64,000 nt of DNA from Planotetraspora silvatica (GTDB lineage Bacteria; Actinomycetota; Actinomycetes; Streptosporangiales; Streptosporangiaceae). Under the pieces are notes generated by a model that was not told the DNA's origin, searched no databases, and worked only from the letters and a program-made list of their open reading frames with translations. Shown piece by piece: positions 43,724 to 52,151 of this stretch (its first letter is position 1; each line of letters begins with the position of its first letter). A program made the position numbers and the translations under genes. The stretch spans positions 47,000-110,999 of the forward strand of contig NZ_BOOQ01000049.1 in assembly GCF_016863315.1 (NCBI RefSeq), given 5' to 3'.

Positions 43724-44082
43724 GCAAGTACCTGATCGACAAGTTCCTGTTCACCGTCGACCGCGATCCCGACCTCGTCGAGCGCTACCGGGAGGACCCT
43801 CGCGGCACCGTCGACTGGTGGGAGGCGGAGCGGGCCAACTCGATCCTCGGCTGCCACTCCGGCGAGGCGAGCACCTGGCTGCGGTTCGAGGACACCGAGC
43901 GCGAGGCGCTGGCGAGCCACGACTACGTGCGGCTGTTCGAGCTGGGCGCCCACCCGTTCCTCACGCTCACGCTGTTCATCGCCATGTTCGAGCGTGACTA
44001 CGACGAGCCGCTCGCCTTCCAGAAGGAGTACGGCATGCGGCTCCAGCACTTCAGCCTGCCGTACCCCGACATCGCAACGTGA
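43720..44082 (+). CDS. ligA: Extradiol dioxygenase, LigA (alpha) subunit
   Basis: 120 residues. LigA pattern: LIDKFLFTVDRDPDLVERYR, LLAFQKEYG-like end (EPLAFQKEYGMRLQHFSLP) and the helical core in between. It forms the lid of the LigAB active site. It overlaps LigB and the next gene, so the three are translationally coupled. Confidence 0.92.
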   Translation: MSKYLIDKFLFTVDRDPDLVERYREDPRGTVDWWEAERANSILGCHSGEASTWLRFEDTEREALASHDYVRLFELGAHPFLTLTLFIAMFERDYDEPLAFQKEYGMRLQHFSLPYPDIAT

Positions 44083-45152
44083 GCGACGCCAGCGACATGG
44101 ACGACGTGGGCGGCGTCAGCGACATGGACGACGTGATGCGCGCGGCGGTCATCCGAGCGTGCGGGGACGCGCCGGCAGCGGGAGCGCGCGACCGGCCTCG
44201 GCGGGAGAAGGGCCGGGTCGTCGTCAGCGTGCTGGCGGCGCCGATCACGCCGCTCGACCTCCTGTGCGCCTCGGGCACGTCGTACTTCGGCATCCCGGAG
44301 TTGCCGTACGTGCCGGGCGTGCAGGGCGTCGGGTTCGTCACGGAGGACACCGAATGGGGACCCGCGGGGACTCGTGTCTGGTTCCCCACCCCGGCCGGGA
44401 TGCGGCCCGGTGACGGAAGCCTGGCGCAGTACTGCTCCGTCCCCGAGGAGGACCTCGTGCCGCTCCCCGACGGCGTCGGGGAGGCCCAGGCCGCGGCGCT
44501 CGGTCTGTCCGCGGTCGCGGCCTGGATGGCGCTGACCTGGCGGGCCGCCCTCCGGCCGGGCGAGCAGGTGCTCGTCCTCGGGGCGGGCGGCGTCGTCGGG
44601 CAGGTGGCGGTGCAGGCCGCCCGGCTGCTCGGCGCGCACCGGGTGGTCGCCGCCTGCCGGTCCGACGCGGCACAGGAGACGGCCCGCGCCGCCGGAGCGG
44701 ACGCCGTCGTTCCCATCACGGCCGGCGACGACGCCGCGACCCTGGCGGAACGGATGGCGGCGGCCTGCGACGGAGGGGCGGACGTCGTCATCGACCCGCT
44801 GTTCGGAGTGCCCGCCGAAGCGGCTGTGCGCGTGCTCGCGCAGGGCGGCCGTCTGGTCAATCTCGGCGGGTCCGCCGGGGAGACCGCGACCCTCGGCTCC
44901 TCGGCGCTGCGCAGCCGTTCGGCCGCGGTCCTCGGATACACGAACAACGACCTCACCAAGGACCAGCGGCGGACCGCCTTCTCGCAGGTCATGGAGCACG
45001 CCGTCGCCGGTCGGCTGAAGGTCGCGTTCGACACGGCCCCGCTCGACCACATCGGGACGGCCTGGGCGAGTCAGGCGGCCGCCACCGCACCCCGCCGGAT
45101 CGTCGTCACCCCCTGGGCCCGGTCCACGCCGGACGGCTCCGGGCTCAACTGA
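44079..45152 (+). CDS. Quinone oxidoreductase-like medium-chain dehydrogenase without zinc
   Basis: 357 residues from a GTG that overlaps the LigA stop. MDR fold with VAAPITPLDLLCASG and cofactor motif VLVLGAGGVVGQVAVQAARLLG; Cys zinc ligands are lacking, as in the QOR group. The N-terminus has a short duplication (SDMDDV twice), and the homologous part begins at MRAAVIRA, so ATG 44136 may be the true start. It likely reduces a quinone or enone made by the operon. Confidence 0.88.
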   Translation: MSDASDMDDVGGVSDMDDVMRAAVIRACGDAPAAGARDRPRREKGRVVVSVLAAPITPLDLLCASGTSYFGIPELPYVPGVQGVGFVTEDTEWGPAGTRVWFPTPAGMRPGDGSLAQYCSVPEEDLVPLPDGVGEAQAAALGLSAVAAWMALTWRAALRPGEQVLVLGAGGVVGQVAVQAARLLGAHRVVAACRSDAAQETARAAGADAVVPITAGDDAATLAERMAAACDGGADVVIDPLFGVPAEAAVRVLAQGGRLVNLGGSAGETATLGSSALRSRSAAVLGYTNNDLTKDQRRTAFSQVMEHAVAGRLKVAFDTAPLDHIGTAWASQAAATAPRRIVVTPWARSTPDGSGLN

Positions 45153-45165
45153 GCCCGGACTCCCG

Positions 45166-45197
45166 CACGCGCCCTGCTCGTGCGAGCAGGGCGCGTG
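45166..45197 (+). terminator. Hairpin terminator of the aromatic operon
   Basis: A perfect 15-bp stem (CACGCGCCCTGCTCG and its complement) with a two-base centre starts 13 bases after the last stop. No T tract. Confidence 0.75.
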
Positions 45198-45220
45198 AAG
45201 AGCGCATGCGAGGCGAGCGC

Positions 45221-45266
45221 GTGCGGGGCACGTGCATGCGGGGCACGTGCATGCGGGGCGCGTGCG
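45221..45266. repeat. Short tandem repeat, about three 15-bp units
   Basis: GTGCATGCGGGGCAC is repeated in tandem with small changes. It is in the noncoding stretch between the aromatic operon and the DoxX gene, which otherwise holds two hairpins and no gene. Confidence 0.75.
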
Positions 45267-45283
45267 CACATCGATGTCTCATG

Positions 45284-45303
45284 GGCACATCAATGTGCCT
45301 TTT
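45284..45303 (+). terminator. Rho-independent terminator-like hairpin with T run
   Basis: GGCACA and TGTGCC form a 6-bp stem with loop TCAA, followed directly by TTTT. It may back up the hairpin at 45166-45197. Confidence 0.5.
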
Positions 45304-45443
45304 GTGAGCCACGTGACGTTGGTGCATCATGAGCATGCGCACAAACAGTAACCAATGGCGCTGAACTGCGATTATGCGGTTTCTCGCGTGCGTTTCACAC
45401 CCGCCGGCCGCCTCACGCGGCGGGCTTCCCCCACGGAGTCTCC

Positions 45444-45815
45444 ATGAACATCGTCTTGTGGGTGCTGCAGAGCATCCTCGCCCTTCTCTATCTTTTCGCG
45501 GGAATCAAGAAGACCTTCCAGTCGCGTGCCGCGCTGGCCCCGCAGATGGGCTGGGTGGAAGACCTTTCCGACGGCCAGGTCAAGCTCATCGGCGTCCTCG
45601 AGCTGCTGGGCGCGATCGGGCTGATCCTCCCGGCCGCCCTCGACATCGCGCCGGTCCTCACGCCGCTCGCGGCGACGGGCCTGGCCCTCGTCCAGGTCGG
45701 CGCCATCCCGGTGCACGTGCGCCGGGGCGAGACGAAGCTCGTGCCGTTCAACGTGGTCCTGCTCGTCCTCGCCGCGATCATCGCCTGGGGGCGCTTCGGT
45801 CCCTGGGCCTTCTGA
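45444..45815 (+). CDS. DoxX family membrane protein
   Basis: 123 residues with four hydrophobic segments (LWVLQSILALLYLFAGIKK first, FNVVLLVLAAIIAWGRF last). DoxX-like proteins are small membrane proteins of redox or thiosulfate-quinone reductase type; many have no known role. Located upstream of an HxlR regulator, a common pairing in actinobacteria. Confidence 0.88.
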   Translation: MNIVLWVLQSILALLYLFAGIKKTFQSRAALAPQMGWVEDLSDGQVKLIGVLELLGAIGLILPAALDIAPVLTPLAATGLALVQVGAIPVHVRRGETKLVPFNVVLLVLAAIIAWGRFGPWAF

Positions 45816-46074
45816 GATCCGGCATCACGAGAGTCGCCCGATCGGGCGCGAAGAGCGGGGGCGGTCGCGAGCGGAGCGCGCGGCCGTCCCGGCGTTGCCA
45901 CGCAGGGGGCGCAAAGGGGGCCGGACAAGGGGCCATACGGGGGTCGTACAGGGGGGAACGGCACCCGGAGCTCGTCAGGGCGACATTTATTCATATCCCA
46001 TATTACTATGATATTTGAGCATTAAAGGATGGGCCGAATTCCTCTCGGCAGGCCCCGACCGACCTGGAGACGCG

Positions 46075-46455
46075 ATGGACGACGGGAAGGGGACACCCAA
46101 CCCCTGCGACCGCGTCTCACGTGAAGGGCCGATGGTCAGGGAGGTCCTCGACCGGGTGGGCGACAAGTGGAGCCTGCTCATCATCGGCACGCTGCAGCAC
46201 GGACCGCGGCGGTTCGGCGAGCTCCGGGAGGCCGTCGGCGGCATCTCGCAGCGCATGCTGACCCTCAACCTGCGCCATCTCGAGCGCGACGGACTGGTGA
46301 CCCGCTCGGTCTACGCCGAGGTGCCACCGCGGGTGGAGTACGAGCTCACCCGCCTGGGCCGGACCCTGCTCGAACCGGTCTTCGCCCTCGCCGCCTGGGC
46401 CAGCGCGAACTACACGGAGATCGAGGCCAACCGCAGGGCGTTCGACTCCCGCTGA
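46075..46455 (+). CDS. HxlR family (DUF24) transcriptional regulator
   Basis: 126 residues from the ATG at 46075 with GGAG 5 bases before it. Motifs: NPCDRVSREGPMVREVLD with the conserved redox-type Cys near the N-terminus, DKWSLLIIGTL, RRFGELREAVGGISQRMLT and EYELTRLGRTL. Redox- or aldehyde-sensing HxlR proteins use such a Cys. The preceding 45990-46020 is AT-rich with ATATC/GATAT inverted arms, possibly its operator. It may control the DoxX gene. Confidence 0.92.
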   Translation: MDDGKGTPNPCDRVSREGPMVREVLDRVGDKWSLLIIGTLQHGPRRFGELREAVGGISQRMLTLNLRHLERDGLVTRSVYAEVPPRVEYELTRLGRTLLEPVFALAAWASANYTEIEANRRAFDSR

Positions 46456-46504
46456 CACGCGGGTCACCCGGAAACCGGGCCACGAGGCGCCGCCCGGAAC
46501 GAAC

Positions 46505-46650
46505 CCGGATGAAAAAAGTTCGCATACACGGTCATTTGTTATTTTCTTGATATCCATCAGATATCTGATCGAATTCAACGACCACAACAGACAATTCTTA
46601 TCCGACAGCTATGCTTTGCACATAAATCCCGTTTGATTGAACCACCGCTG
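46505..46650. other. AT-rich upstream segment
   Basis: Between the HxlR and glycosyltransferase genes (46456-46719) the GC content drops sharply, e.g. the stretch around 46535-46575 with two GATATC sites 11 bases apart (one helical turn). No gene is seen. It may hold the promoter of the next gene and a binding site for a nucleoid protein. Confidence 0.5.
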
Positions 46651-46719
46651 TTGCCCAGGGGACGGCGCCGCCGGTGAACGCCGGCGTGCGCCCGCAATCA
46701 CCAGTGGAGACGTTCAACA

Positions 46720-49413
46720 GTGCATATAGCGATATTCGTCGAGAACCGTAATGCAATCGCCCTCACTGGCCGGCTCATCGCGGCCGAGCGCCCGGAAGCA
46801 CCGGACTTCTCGGTCCTGACCGCGGACGTCGAAGGCGACGTGGCCGCCTGGGTCGCCGCCGAAGGTCAGGCCCGCCTCCCGCACACGACCGTCCGTAATC
46901 TCTTCGAGGTGGGCGAACCGGTCGGCGACCGGGAATTCGCCGACGAACTCGAGCGGCGCATCGTGGAATTCGCCGAGAAGGAGAACGTCGACCGGCTCGT
47001 CCTGTTCAACGACCAGTCACGCCGGGGGCGGCTGGTCGCCCGTGCGCTCAACCGGCGGCTGCCCGTCGTGCTCGTCCAGGACGGGCATCTCGACTTCCAC
47101 TACAAGCGCCACGCCGGATCTCAGCGCGACCAGAACTGGTATTACGGCGCCTCAGGCCCCTCCGCCGTCTGCGTCTGGGGCCCGGCGACGAGCAACCACC
47201 TGAGGTTCCGGTCGAGCTCCGAAGCAGGCGACGTTGTGATCACGGGGGCGCTCGGCCACAGCGACGACCTCGACCTGGTCAACGCCGCCCGCGCGCAGTC
47301 CTTCCGCCCCTCCCGGACGGCCGGAGAGCCGCTCCGGATCGTCGTCCTGGACCAGTCGCTGTCCGACCAGGGCAAGCTGACCGCCAGGGACCACCGCGAG
47401 GTGCTGACCGAGATGCTCGCCGCGCTGGCGCCGTACGGGACGATCGACGTGAAACCCCACCCGTCGTCCCGGGACTCCCACCTCGAATGGCTGCAGACCC
47501 TGCCGGACGTGACCGTGCGCGGCGCGGACGTGCTCGTCGACGCGGCCGGACTCCGGCCGTACGACCTGGCCGTCACGTTCTTCTCCACGACCTACCTCCA
47601 GACGCTGCGCGCCGGCACCCCGCTGGTGCTCTACAACCCCGAGCGGCTGAACATCGTCTTCCCGGTGATCCAGCACGCCATGCTGCGCAACGTGGGCTCC
47701 ATCGGCGCGCTGACGGACGTCGCCCTGCAACTCAAGACGTCGGCCACGTTCGCCGGCAACGCGCACGGCGAGCCGCTCGACCACTTCCTCAGCTTCGGCG
47801 ACGGCGTGGCCGACAACATCCTCGACGTGATCACGGGGGCGCGCGTCCCGCGAGAGCCTTCACCCGCCCCGGTGGAACGTGCCACCTCCTCGCCGGTGTC
47901 CGCACCCGCCACGCTCGCGGAACGCGCCCTGGCCGACGTTCGCGACCGGGTCACCCGGCCGCACTCGCTCGCCGTGCTCGGCGACGACTTCTCCTACGCC
48001 ACGGGCGTCGCCGTCCCGGTGCTCACCTACACCCAGTCGCTGCTCGCCCGCAGTCCCGTGGCCGTCCACTACTTCGACATCCAGGCGTTCTCCACCGTGG
48101 GGGACGTGCTGGCCGCGTTGCGCGACATGGAGGTGGTGCTGGTCAACAGCCTCGCCTTCTTCTGGCGGTCCCCCATCGCCAACGCGGTCGTGCGCGCCCT
48201 CGTCGAGTCGGGGGTCCGCGTCGCGGTGTACGTCCACGAGACGCAGTGGGTCATGGACTACGAGGCGCGCATCCGCGGCGACCGGCACACGGACATGCTG
48301 GAGCTGCTGCCCCTCGTGCAGCTGCTGTGCGTCTCCAAGGCGCAGGCGGACCTGTTCCGCATCCTGGGCGCGAGGGACCCGATGATCGTCTACAACACCG
48401 TGCCCCGCGATCCCGAGCGGCGGCGGGCCAGGGAGGGGGTATCCAGCGAGTCGCGGATCGTCATGGTGGGCAGCGTCCAGGACCGCAAGGGCGTCGACCT
48501 GTTCTCCCGGGTGGCCGAGCGGGCCCGCGCCCTCGGCCTGCCCTGGCGTTTCACCTGGATCGGGCAGCGGACCCGGCGGCTCGGTGAGAGCACGCTCGTC
48601 TCCGACGCCGTCGAGTGGCTCGGCCCGCTGCCGCGCCGCCGCGTGCGGCGTGAGCTGGCCGAGTCCGACGTCTTCTTCCTCTCGAGCGTCGACGACCCGA
48701 TGCCGCTGTCGGTGATCGAGGCGGTGCAGCAACGGCTGCGCGTGGTGACGTACGAGCGGGTCGGCTCCCACGAGGTCCTCGCCGGGGTGTCCGGTTACCG
48801 GTCCTTCGGCGAGTACACCCCCGACGCCGCGTTCGCCGCGCTCCAGGCGGTGTTGTGCGAACCGATCTCGGAGGACGGCTTCCGCGAGGTGGAGGACCTG
48901 TTCGACATCCCGGCCTTCACCGAGCGCATGTCGACCGCGCTCAGCCTGCCGCGTTCGGCGGATGCCGGGCGGTCGAACGGCGGCCTGTACGACGAGCGCC
49001 TCGCGGCGCGGGCCGAACAGCGGCTCGACTTCCGGGTGGCCGAGTTCAAGGAGCTCTACGACTCCGGGCGGCACGACGACGCCCTGCGCGTCGGGAACAC
49101 CGTGCTGCTCGACCGCAGCCCGATGGACGTGCTGCTCGGCATGGCGGACATCCTCGCGCAGGAGGGCGAACTCACCGAGGCGCGAAGGCTCCTGACGGTG
49201 GCCGCGCTCAACGCCGGCGACCGGGCCAAGGCCTGGCTCACCATCGGCCGTCTCGCCCGCGGGCTCGGTCCCGGCGGCAAGGCGCTGTCCACCATCGCGG
49301 CCTATGAGGCGTTGCGGATCAACCCGTCCGCCCGGACCGCGTGGGCGCTGTCGCGTTCCGCGCTGGGCGCCCGGATCAGGCGGCGGCCCGACCGGGGCCG
49401 GCGCAAGCCGTAG
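46720..49413 (+). CDS. Large two-module glycosyltransferase-like protein with C-terminal repeats
   Basis: 897 residues, GTG start with GGAG 10 bases upstream. Module 1 (about 1-375) has a GT-B-like pattern with a KPHPSSRDSH motif, as seen in polysialyl or glycerophosphate transferases. Module 2 (about 415-750) is a GT4-type glycosyltransferase: MVGSVQDRKGVDLF, FTWIGQ, and FFLSSVDDPMPLSVIEAVQQ (EX7E-type donor site). Residues 780-880 look like tetratricopeptide repeats (EFKELYDSGRHDDALRVGN). No membrane segment is seen. It may build a cell-surface polymer; no other glycan genes lie near it. Confidence 0.8.
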   Translation: MHIAIFVENRNAIALTGRLIAAERPEAPDFSVLTADVEGDVAAWVAAEGQARLPHTTVRNLFEVGEPVGDREFADELERRIVEFAEKENVDRLVLFNDQSRRGRLVARALNRRLPVVLVQDGHLDFHYKRHAGSQRDQNWYYGASGPSAVCVWGPATSNHLRFRSSSEAGDVVITGALGHSDDLDLVNAARAQSFRPSRTAGEPLRIVVLDQSLSDQGKLTARDHREVLTEMLAALAPYGTIDVKPHPSSRDSHLEWLQTLPDVTVRGADVLVDAAGLRPYDLAVTFFSTTYLQTLRAGTPLVLYNPERLNIVFPVIQHAMLRNVGSIGALTDVALQLKTSATFAGNAHGEPLDHFLSFGDGVADNILDVITGARVPREPSPAPVERATSSPVSAPATLAERALADVRDRVTRPHSLAVLGDDFSYATGVAVPVLTYTQSLLARSPVAVHYFDIQAFSTVGDVLAALRDMEVVLVNSLAFFWRSPIANAVVRALVESGVRVAVYVHETQWVMDYEARIRGDRHTDMLELLPLVQLLCVSKAQADLFRILGARDPMIVYNTVPRDPERRRAREGVSSESRIVMVGSVQDRKGVDLFSRVAERARALGLPWRFTWIGQRTRRLGESTLVSDAVEWLGPLPRRRVRRELAESDVFFLSSVDDPMPLSVIEAVQQRLRVVTYERVGSHEVLAGVSGYRSFGEYTPDAAFAALQAVLCEPISEDGFREVEDLFDIPAFTERMSTALSLPRSADAGRSNGGLYDERLAARAEQRLDFRVAEFKELYDSGRHDDALRVGNTVLLDRSPMDVLLGMADILAQEGELTEARRLLTVAALNAGDRAKAWLTIGRLARGLGPGGKALSTIAAYEALRINPSARTAWALSRSALGARIRRRPDRGRRKP

Positions 49414-49421
49414 GCGCCCGC

Positions 49422-49461
49422 GGGGCCCGGGGCGCGGGTCGGCCACCGCGCACCGGGCCCC
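49422..49461. terminator. Bidirectional hairpin terminator
   Basis: GGGGCCCGG-G-GCGCGG pairs with CCGCGC-A-CCGGGCCCC around an 8-base loop, 15 pairs with one mismatch, between convergent genes. Confidence 0.7.
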
Positions 49462-49492
49462 TCACTTCGTCACCGACTACTCACGTCAGCAC

Positions 49493-49663
49493 CTACGACG
49501 GGGGCTCGACGAGCCCCGCGTGATAGGCCTTCACGAGTCGCCTGGGGACGAGGATCCGCCTCCCGTCGAGGACGATGGGCACCAGGTCGAGTGCCTGCGC
49601 CTTCCATTGGGAACGGCGGCTGCGGGTGTTGCTGCGGGAGGTCTTCCGCTTGGGGACGGCCAT
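49493..49663 (-). CDS. rpmF: Ribosomal protein bL32, zinc-free paralogue
   Basis: 56 residues. It starts [20 protein letters not shown] as normal L32 but has no Cys at all, where zinc-binding L32 has four. Last gene of a five-gene leftward operon for ribosomal proteins used under zinc shortage. Confidence 0.95.
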   Translation of the reverse strand: MAVPKRKTSRSNTRSRRSQWKAQALDLVPIVLDGRRILVPRRLVKAYHAGLVEPPS

Positions 49664-49670
49664 GTCTCTC

Positions 49671-49970
49671 CTACCAGCTCGACTTGGTGACACCGGGGAG
49701 CTCTCCCCGGTGGGCCATCTCACGGAAGCGGATCCGCGAGAGCCCGAACGTGCGCAGGTATCCCCGGGGCCGGCCGTCGACCGAGTCCCGGTTGCGCACG
49801 CGGGTGGCGCTGGCGTCACGCGGCTGCCTGCCCAGCTCCCGTACGGCTCTCGCGCGCTCCTCGGCCGTACCCGTCCTGACGACCTTCTTGAGCTCGGCAC
49901 GACGGCCGGCGTAGCGGGCGGCGACAGCCTTCCTGCGCTCGTTGGCCGCGATCTTGCTCTTCTTGGCCAT
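49671..49970 (-). CDS. rpsN: Ribosomal protein uS14, zinc-free long form
   Basis: 99 residues. The long S14 form ([20 protein letters not shown], then [19 protein letters not shown]) without the CxxC...CxxC of short S14. Its ATG overlaps the stop of the L28 gene (TAATG). Confidence 0.96.
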   Translation of the reverse strand: MAKKSKIAANERRKAVAARYAGRRAELKKVVRTGTAEERARAVRELGRQPRDASATRVRNRDSVDGRPRGYLRTFGLSRIRFREMAHRGELPGVTKSSW

Positions 49971-50206
49971 TAGATCTTCTCTCCCCTGGCCCGGATCCGC
50001 GCGACGGCCCGCTCGATGCCGATCTTGTCGATGGTCTTGATCGCCTTGGCGCTCAGCGTGAGCCGTACGAACCGGCCCTCGCTCGGCAGCCAGTAGCGCT
50101 TGCGCTGGACATTGGGCTCCCACCGGCGCCGGGTGCGCCGGTGGGAGTGGGAGACGTTGTTACCGAAGACCGGTGCGGCCCCGGTGAGCTGGCAGCGAGC
50201 CGACAT
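49970..50206 (-). CDS. rpmB: Ribosomal protein bL28, zinc-free paralogue
   Basis: 78 residues. [20 protein letters not shown] at the start, then [19 protein letters not shown]; the zinc-type CxxC is missing. Overlaps both neighbours by one to a few bases. Confidence 0.96.
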   Translation of the reverse strand: MSARCQLTGAAPVFGNNVSHSHRRTRRRWEPNVQRKRYWLPSEGRFVRLTLSAKAIKTIDKIGIERAVARIRARGEKI

Positions 50207-50451
50207 CACCGGCTCCCGTAGCGCTGCCGGAAGCGCTCGACGCGGCCCTGGGTGTCGAGCACGCGCCCGCGACCGGTGTAGAACGGGTGGCTCGCGGAGG
50301 ACACGTCGACGTCGACCACGGGGTAGACGTTGCCGTCCTCCCATTCGACGGTCTTGTCACTGGTGACGGTCGACCTCGTCAGGAAGGCGAAGTCCGCGCT
50401 CGGGTCGCGGAAGACGACCGGACGGTACTCGGGGTGGATGCCCTTCCTCAT
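50206..50451 (-). CDS. rpmE2: Ribosomal protein bL31, type B (zinc-free)
   Basis: 81 residues. It begins [20 protein letters not shown] and has [18 protein letters not shown], the type B pattern without Cys. Type B L31 replaces the zinc protein under zinc starvation. Confidence 0.97.
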   Translation of the reverse strand: MRKGIHPEYRPVVFRDPSADFAFLTRSTVTSDKTVEWEDGNVYPVVDVDVSSASHPFYTGRGRVLDTQGRVERFRQRYGSR

Positions 50452-50453
50452 GG

Positions 50454-50618
50454 TTATCGGTCCTCTCTGAACAGCACGTGCTGCCGGGCGATGGGGTCGT
50501 ACTTGCGCAGCGTCATCCGGTCGGGATCGTTGCGCCGGTTCTTGCGGGTCACGTAGGTGTAGCCGGTTCCCGCGGTCGAACGCAGCTTGATCACGGGACG
50601 CACCTCGTTTCTGGCCAC
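50454..50618 (-). CDS. rpmG: Ribosomal protein bL33, zinc-free paralogue
   Basis: 54 residues from a GTG at 50618. [20 protein letters not shown], then [20 protein letters not shown]; no Cys. First gene of the leftward operon, 26 bases from the Zur-type box. Confidence 0.95.
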   Translation of the reverse strand: MARNEVRPVIKLRSTAGTGYTYVTRKNRRNDPDRMTLRKYDPIARQHVLFREDR

Positions 50619-50643
50619 TCCAGCTCCTTTCGAGTCGTAGAAT

Positions 50644-50665
50644 GAAAATGATAACCGTTTTATTC
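50644..50665. promoter_or_regulatory. Zur-type box between divergent zinc-starvation genes
   Basis: GAAAATGATAACCGTTTTATTC is too long to count as one exact site, but its core AATGATAACCGTTTT with near-palindromic ends resembles the Zur box (AAAATGATNNTCATTTT type) of Mycobacterium and Streptomyces. It lies in the 62-base gap between the L33 and CobW-like genes and would repress both sides when zinc is ample. Confidence 0.75.
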
Positions 50666-50680
50666 CTGAAGGGAGACCTC

Positions 50681-51832
50681 GTGTCCGTCCCTGTTGTCCT
50701 CGTCGCGGGCCTGCACGACTCGGCCAGGACCGCCGCCGTCGATCGGCTGCTCCGCGCCCACCCCGGCTCCGTCGCGGTCCACCACGACCTCCGCGACGTG
50801 ACTCGCGGCCGAGTGGAGCGCGTCGTCCGCGACGCCTCCCGGATACGTGACAGGACCGACGTCCGGCTGGCCCACGGCTGCGTCACCTGCACGGTCCGCG
50901 AGGATCTCGTCCCCGAGCTCGTACGGCAGGCCGCCTCGGCCTCGCTGCTGATCGCGGACCTGTGGGACTCGGTCGAGCCCCGATCCGTCGCCGAAGCGCT
51001 CGACTGCGAGGAGGCGCGCGACCTCCTCCGGGTCACCGCCGTGCTGACCGCGCTGGACGCCGTGCACATGCCCGTCGACATCGCCCGAGCCGATCGCCTC
51101 TCCGAGGTCGGCCGGCAGGCGGCGCAGGGCGACCAGCGCTACCTGGCCGAGGTGCTCGCACGGCAGATCGAGTACGCCACGGGCCTGATGGTCCACGGCG
51201 GCGACGGTGACGAGGGGGACGTGGAGCTGACGCGCGCGGTGCTGGGCCACCTCACCCCGCTGACCCCGGTCGCCCTGGTGGACGGACCGCTTCCCGAGGT
51301 GACGGGCGCCGCCCTGCGGGCCGAGGAACTGGCGGCGCGCGTCGACCCGCCGACCGCGCAACTGCCGTGCGACGCGGTGACGGACGAGATCACCACGGTC
51401 GTGTGGCACCGCCTGCGCCCGCTCCATCCGGACCGCCTGTTCGAGGCCGTCGACGAGCTGGTCACGGAATCGGTCCGCAGCCGCGGCCGGTTCTGGCTGG
51501 CCACACGGCCCGAGCGGTTGCTGGCCTGGGACGCGGTGGCCGGCGTGGTCTCCGTCGAGGACGCGGGCCCGTGGCTGGCGGCGCTGCCCGACGCGGCGTG
51601 GGAGCTGATCTCACCCGCACGCCGGATGGCCGCCGCCCTCGACTGGGCGCCGACGGTGGGCGACCGCGTCCAGCACCTGGTCTTCACCGGTCCCGAGCTC
51701 GACCGCGAGCGCATTCACACGCTGCTCGACTCCTGCCTGCTCACCCCTGAGGAGTCCCTCGCCGGGCCCGCTGCCTGGGCCGCCTACGACGACCCGTTCG
51801 CCGCCGTCCTCGACCTGGAGGAGATCGCATGA
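50681..51832 (+). CDS. CobW/COG0523-type protein with degenerate P-loop
   Basis: 383 residues from the GTG at 50681 with GGGAG 5 bases before it. The usual Walker A of COG0523 GTPases is replaced ([20 protein letters not shown]), as in other actinobacterial members; the metal motif GCxCC reads [11 protein letters not shown]. The C-terminal CobW_C domain includes [19 protein letters not shown]. It probably helps deliver or spare zinc; GTP binding is doubtful. It overlaps the S18 gene (ATGA). Confidence 0.85.
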   Translation: MSVPVVLVAGLHDSARTAAVDRLLRAHPGSVAVHHDLRDVTRGRVERVVRDASRIRDRTDVRLAHGCVTCTVREDLVPELVRQAASASLLIADLWDSVEPRSVAEALDCEEARDLLRVTAVLTALDAVHMPVDIARADRLSEVGRQAAQGDQRYLAEVLARQIEYATGLMVHGGDGDEGDVELTRAVLGHLTPLTPVALVDGPLPEVTGAALRAEELAARVDPPTAQLPCDAVTDEITTVVWHRLRPLHPDRLFEAVDELVTESVRSRGRFWLATRPERLLAWDAVAGVVSVEDAGPWLAALPDAAWELISPARRMAAALDWAPTVGDRVQHLVFTGPELDRERIHTLLDSCLLTPEESLAGPAAWAAYDDPFAAVLDLEEIA

Positions 51833-52053
51833 AGCCCCGCCGCGTTCCGCGGAAGAAGTCCAATCCCCTGCTCGGCGTCGGCTACATCGATTACAAGGAC
51901 ACCGACCTGTTGCGGAAGTTCATCTCCGACCGCGGGAAGATCCGCAGCCGCCGGGTCACGGGGGTGACCGTCCAGCAGCAGAGGCAGGTCGCACGGGCCA
52001 TCAAGAACGCTCGCGAGATGGCCCTGCTCCCCTACTCCTCCCGCGCCCGCTGA
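51829..52053 (+). CDS. rpsR: Ribosomal protein bS18, zinc-free paralogue
   Basis: 74 residues. [20 protein letters not shown], then [20 protein letters not shown]; no Cys. Coupled to the CobW-like gene and thus under the same Zur-type control. Confidence 0.96.
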   Translation: MKPRRVPRKKSNPLLGVGYIDYKDTDLLRKFISDRGKIRSRRVTGVTVQQQRQVARAIKNAREMALLPYSSRAR

Positions 52054-52055
52054 CC

Positions 52056-52077
52056 CCTCGGCGTTCCGGCGCCGAGG
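52056..52077 (+). terminator. Hairpin terminator after rpsR
   Basis: CCTCGGCG and CGCCGAGG form a perfect 8-bp stem with a 6-base loop, three bases after the stop, followed by CCTTTAC. Confidence 0.7.
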
Positions 52078-52151
52078 CCTTTACAACGTAGATTCATACG
52101 CGGACCCGCCGGGACGCTGTTCCGGCGGGATCCGCGTGTGGCGTCGTGCCG

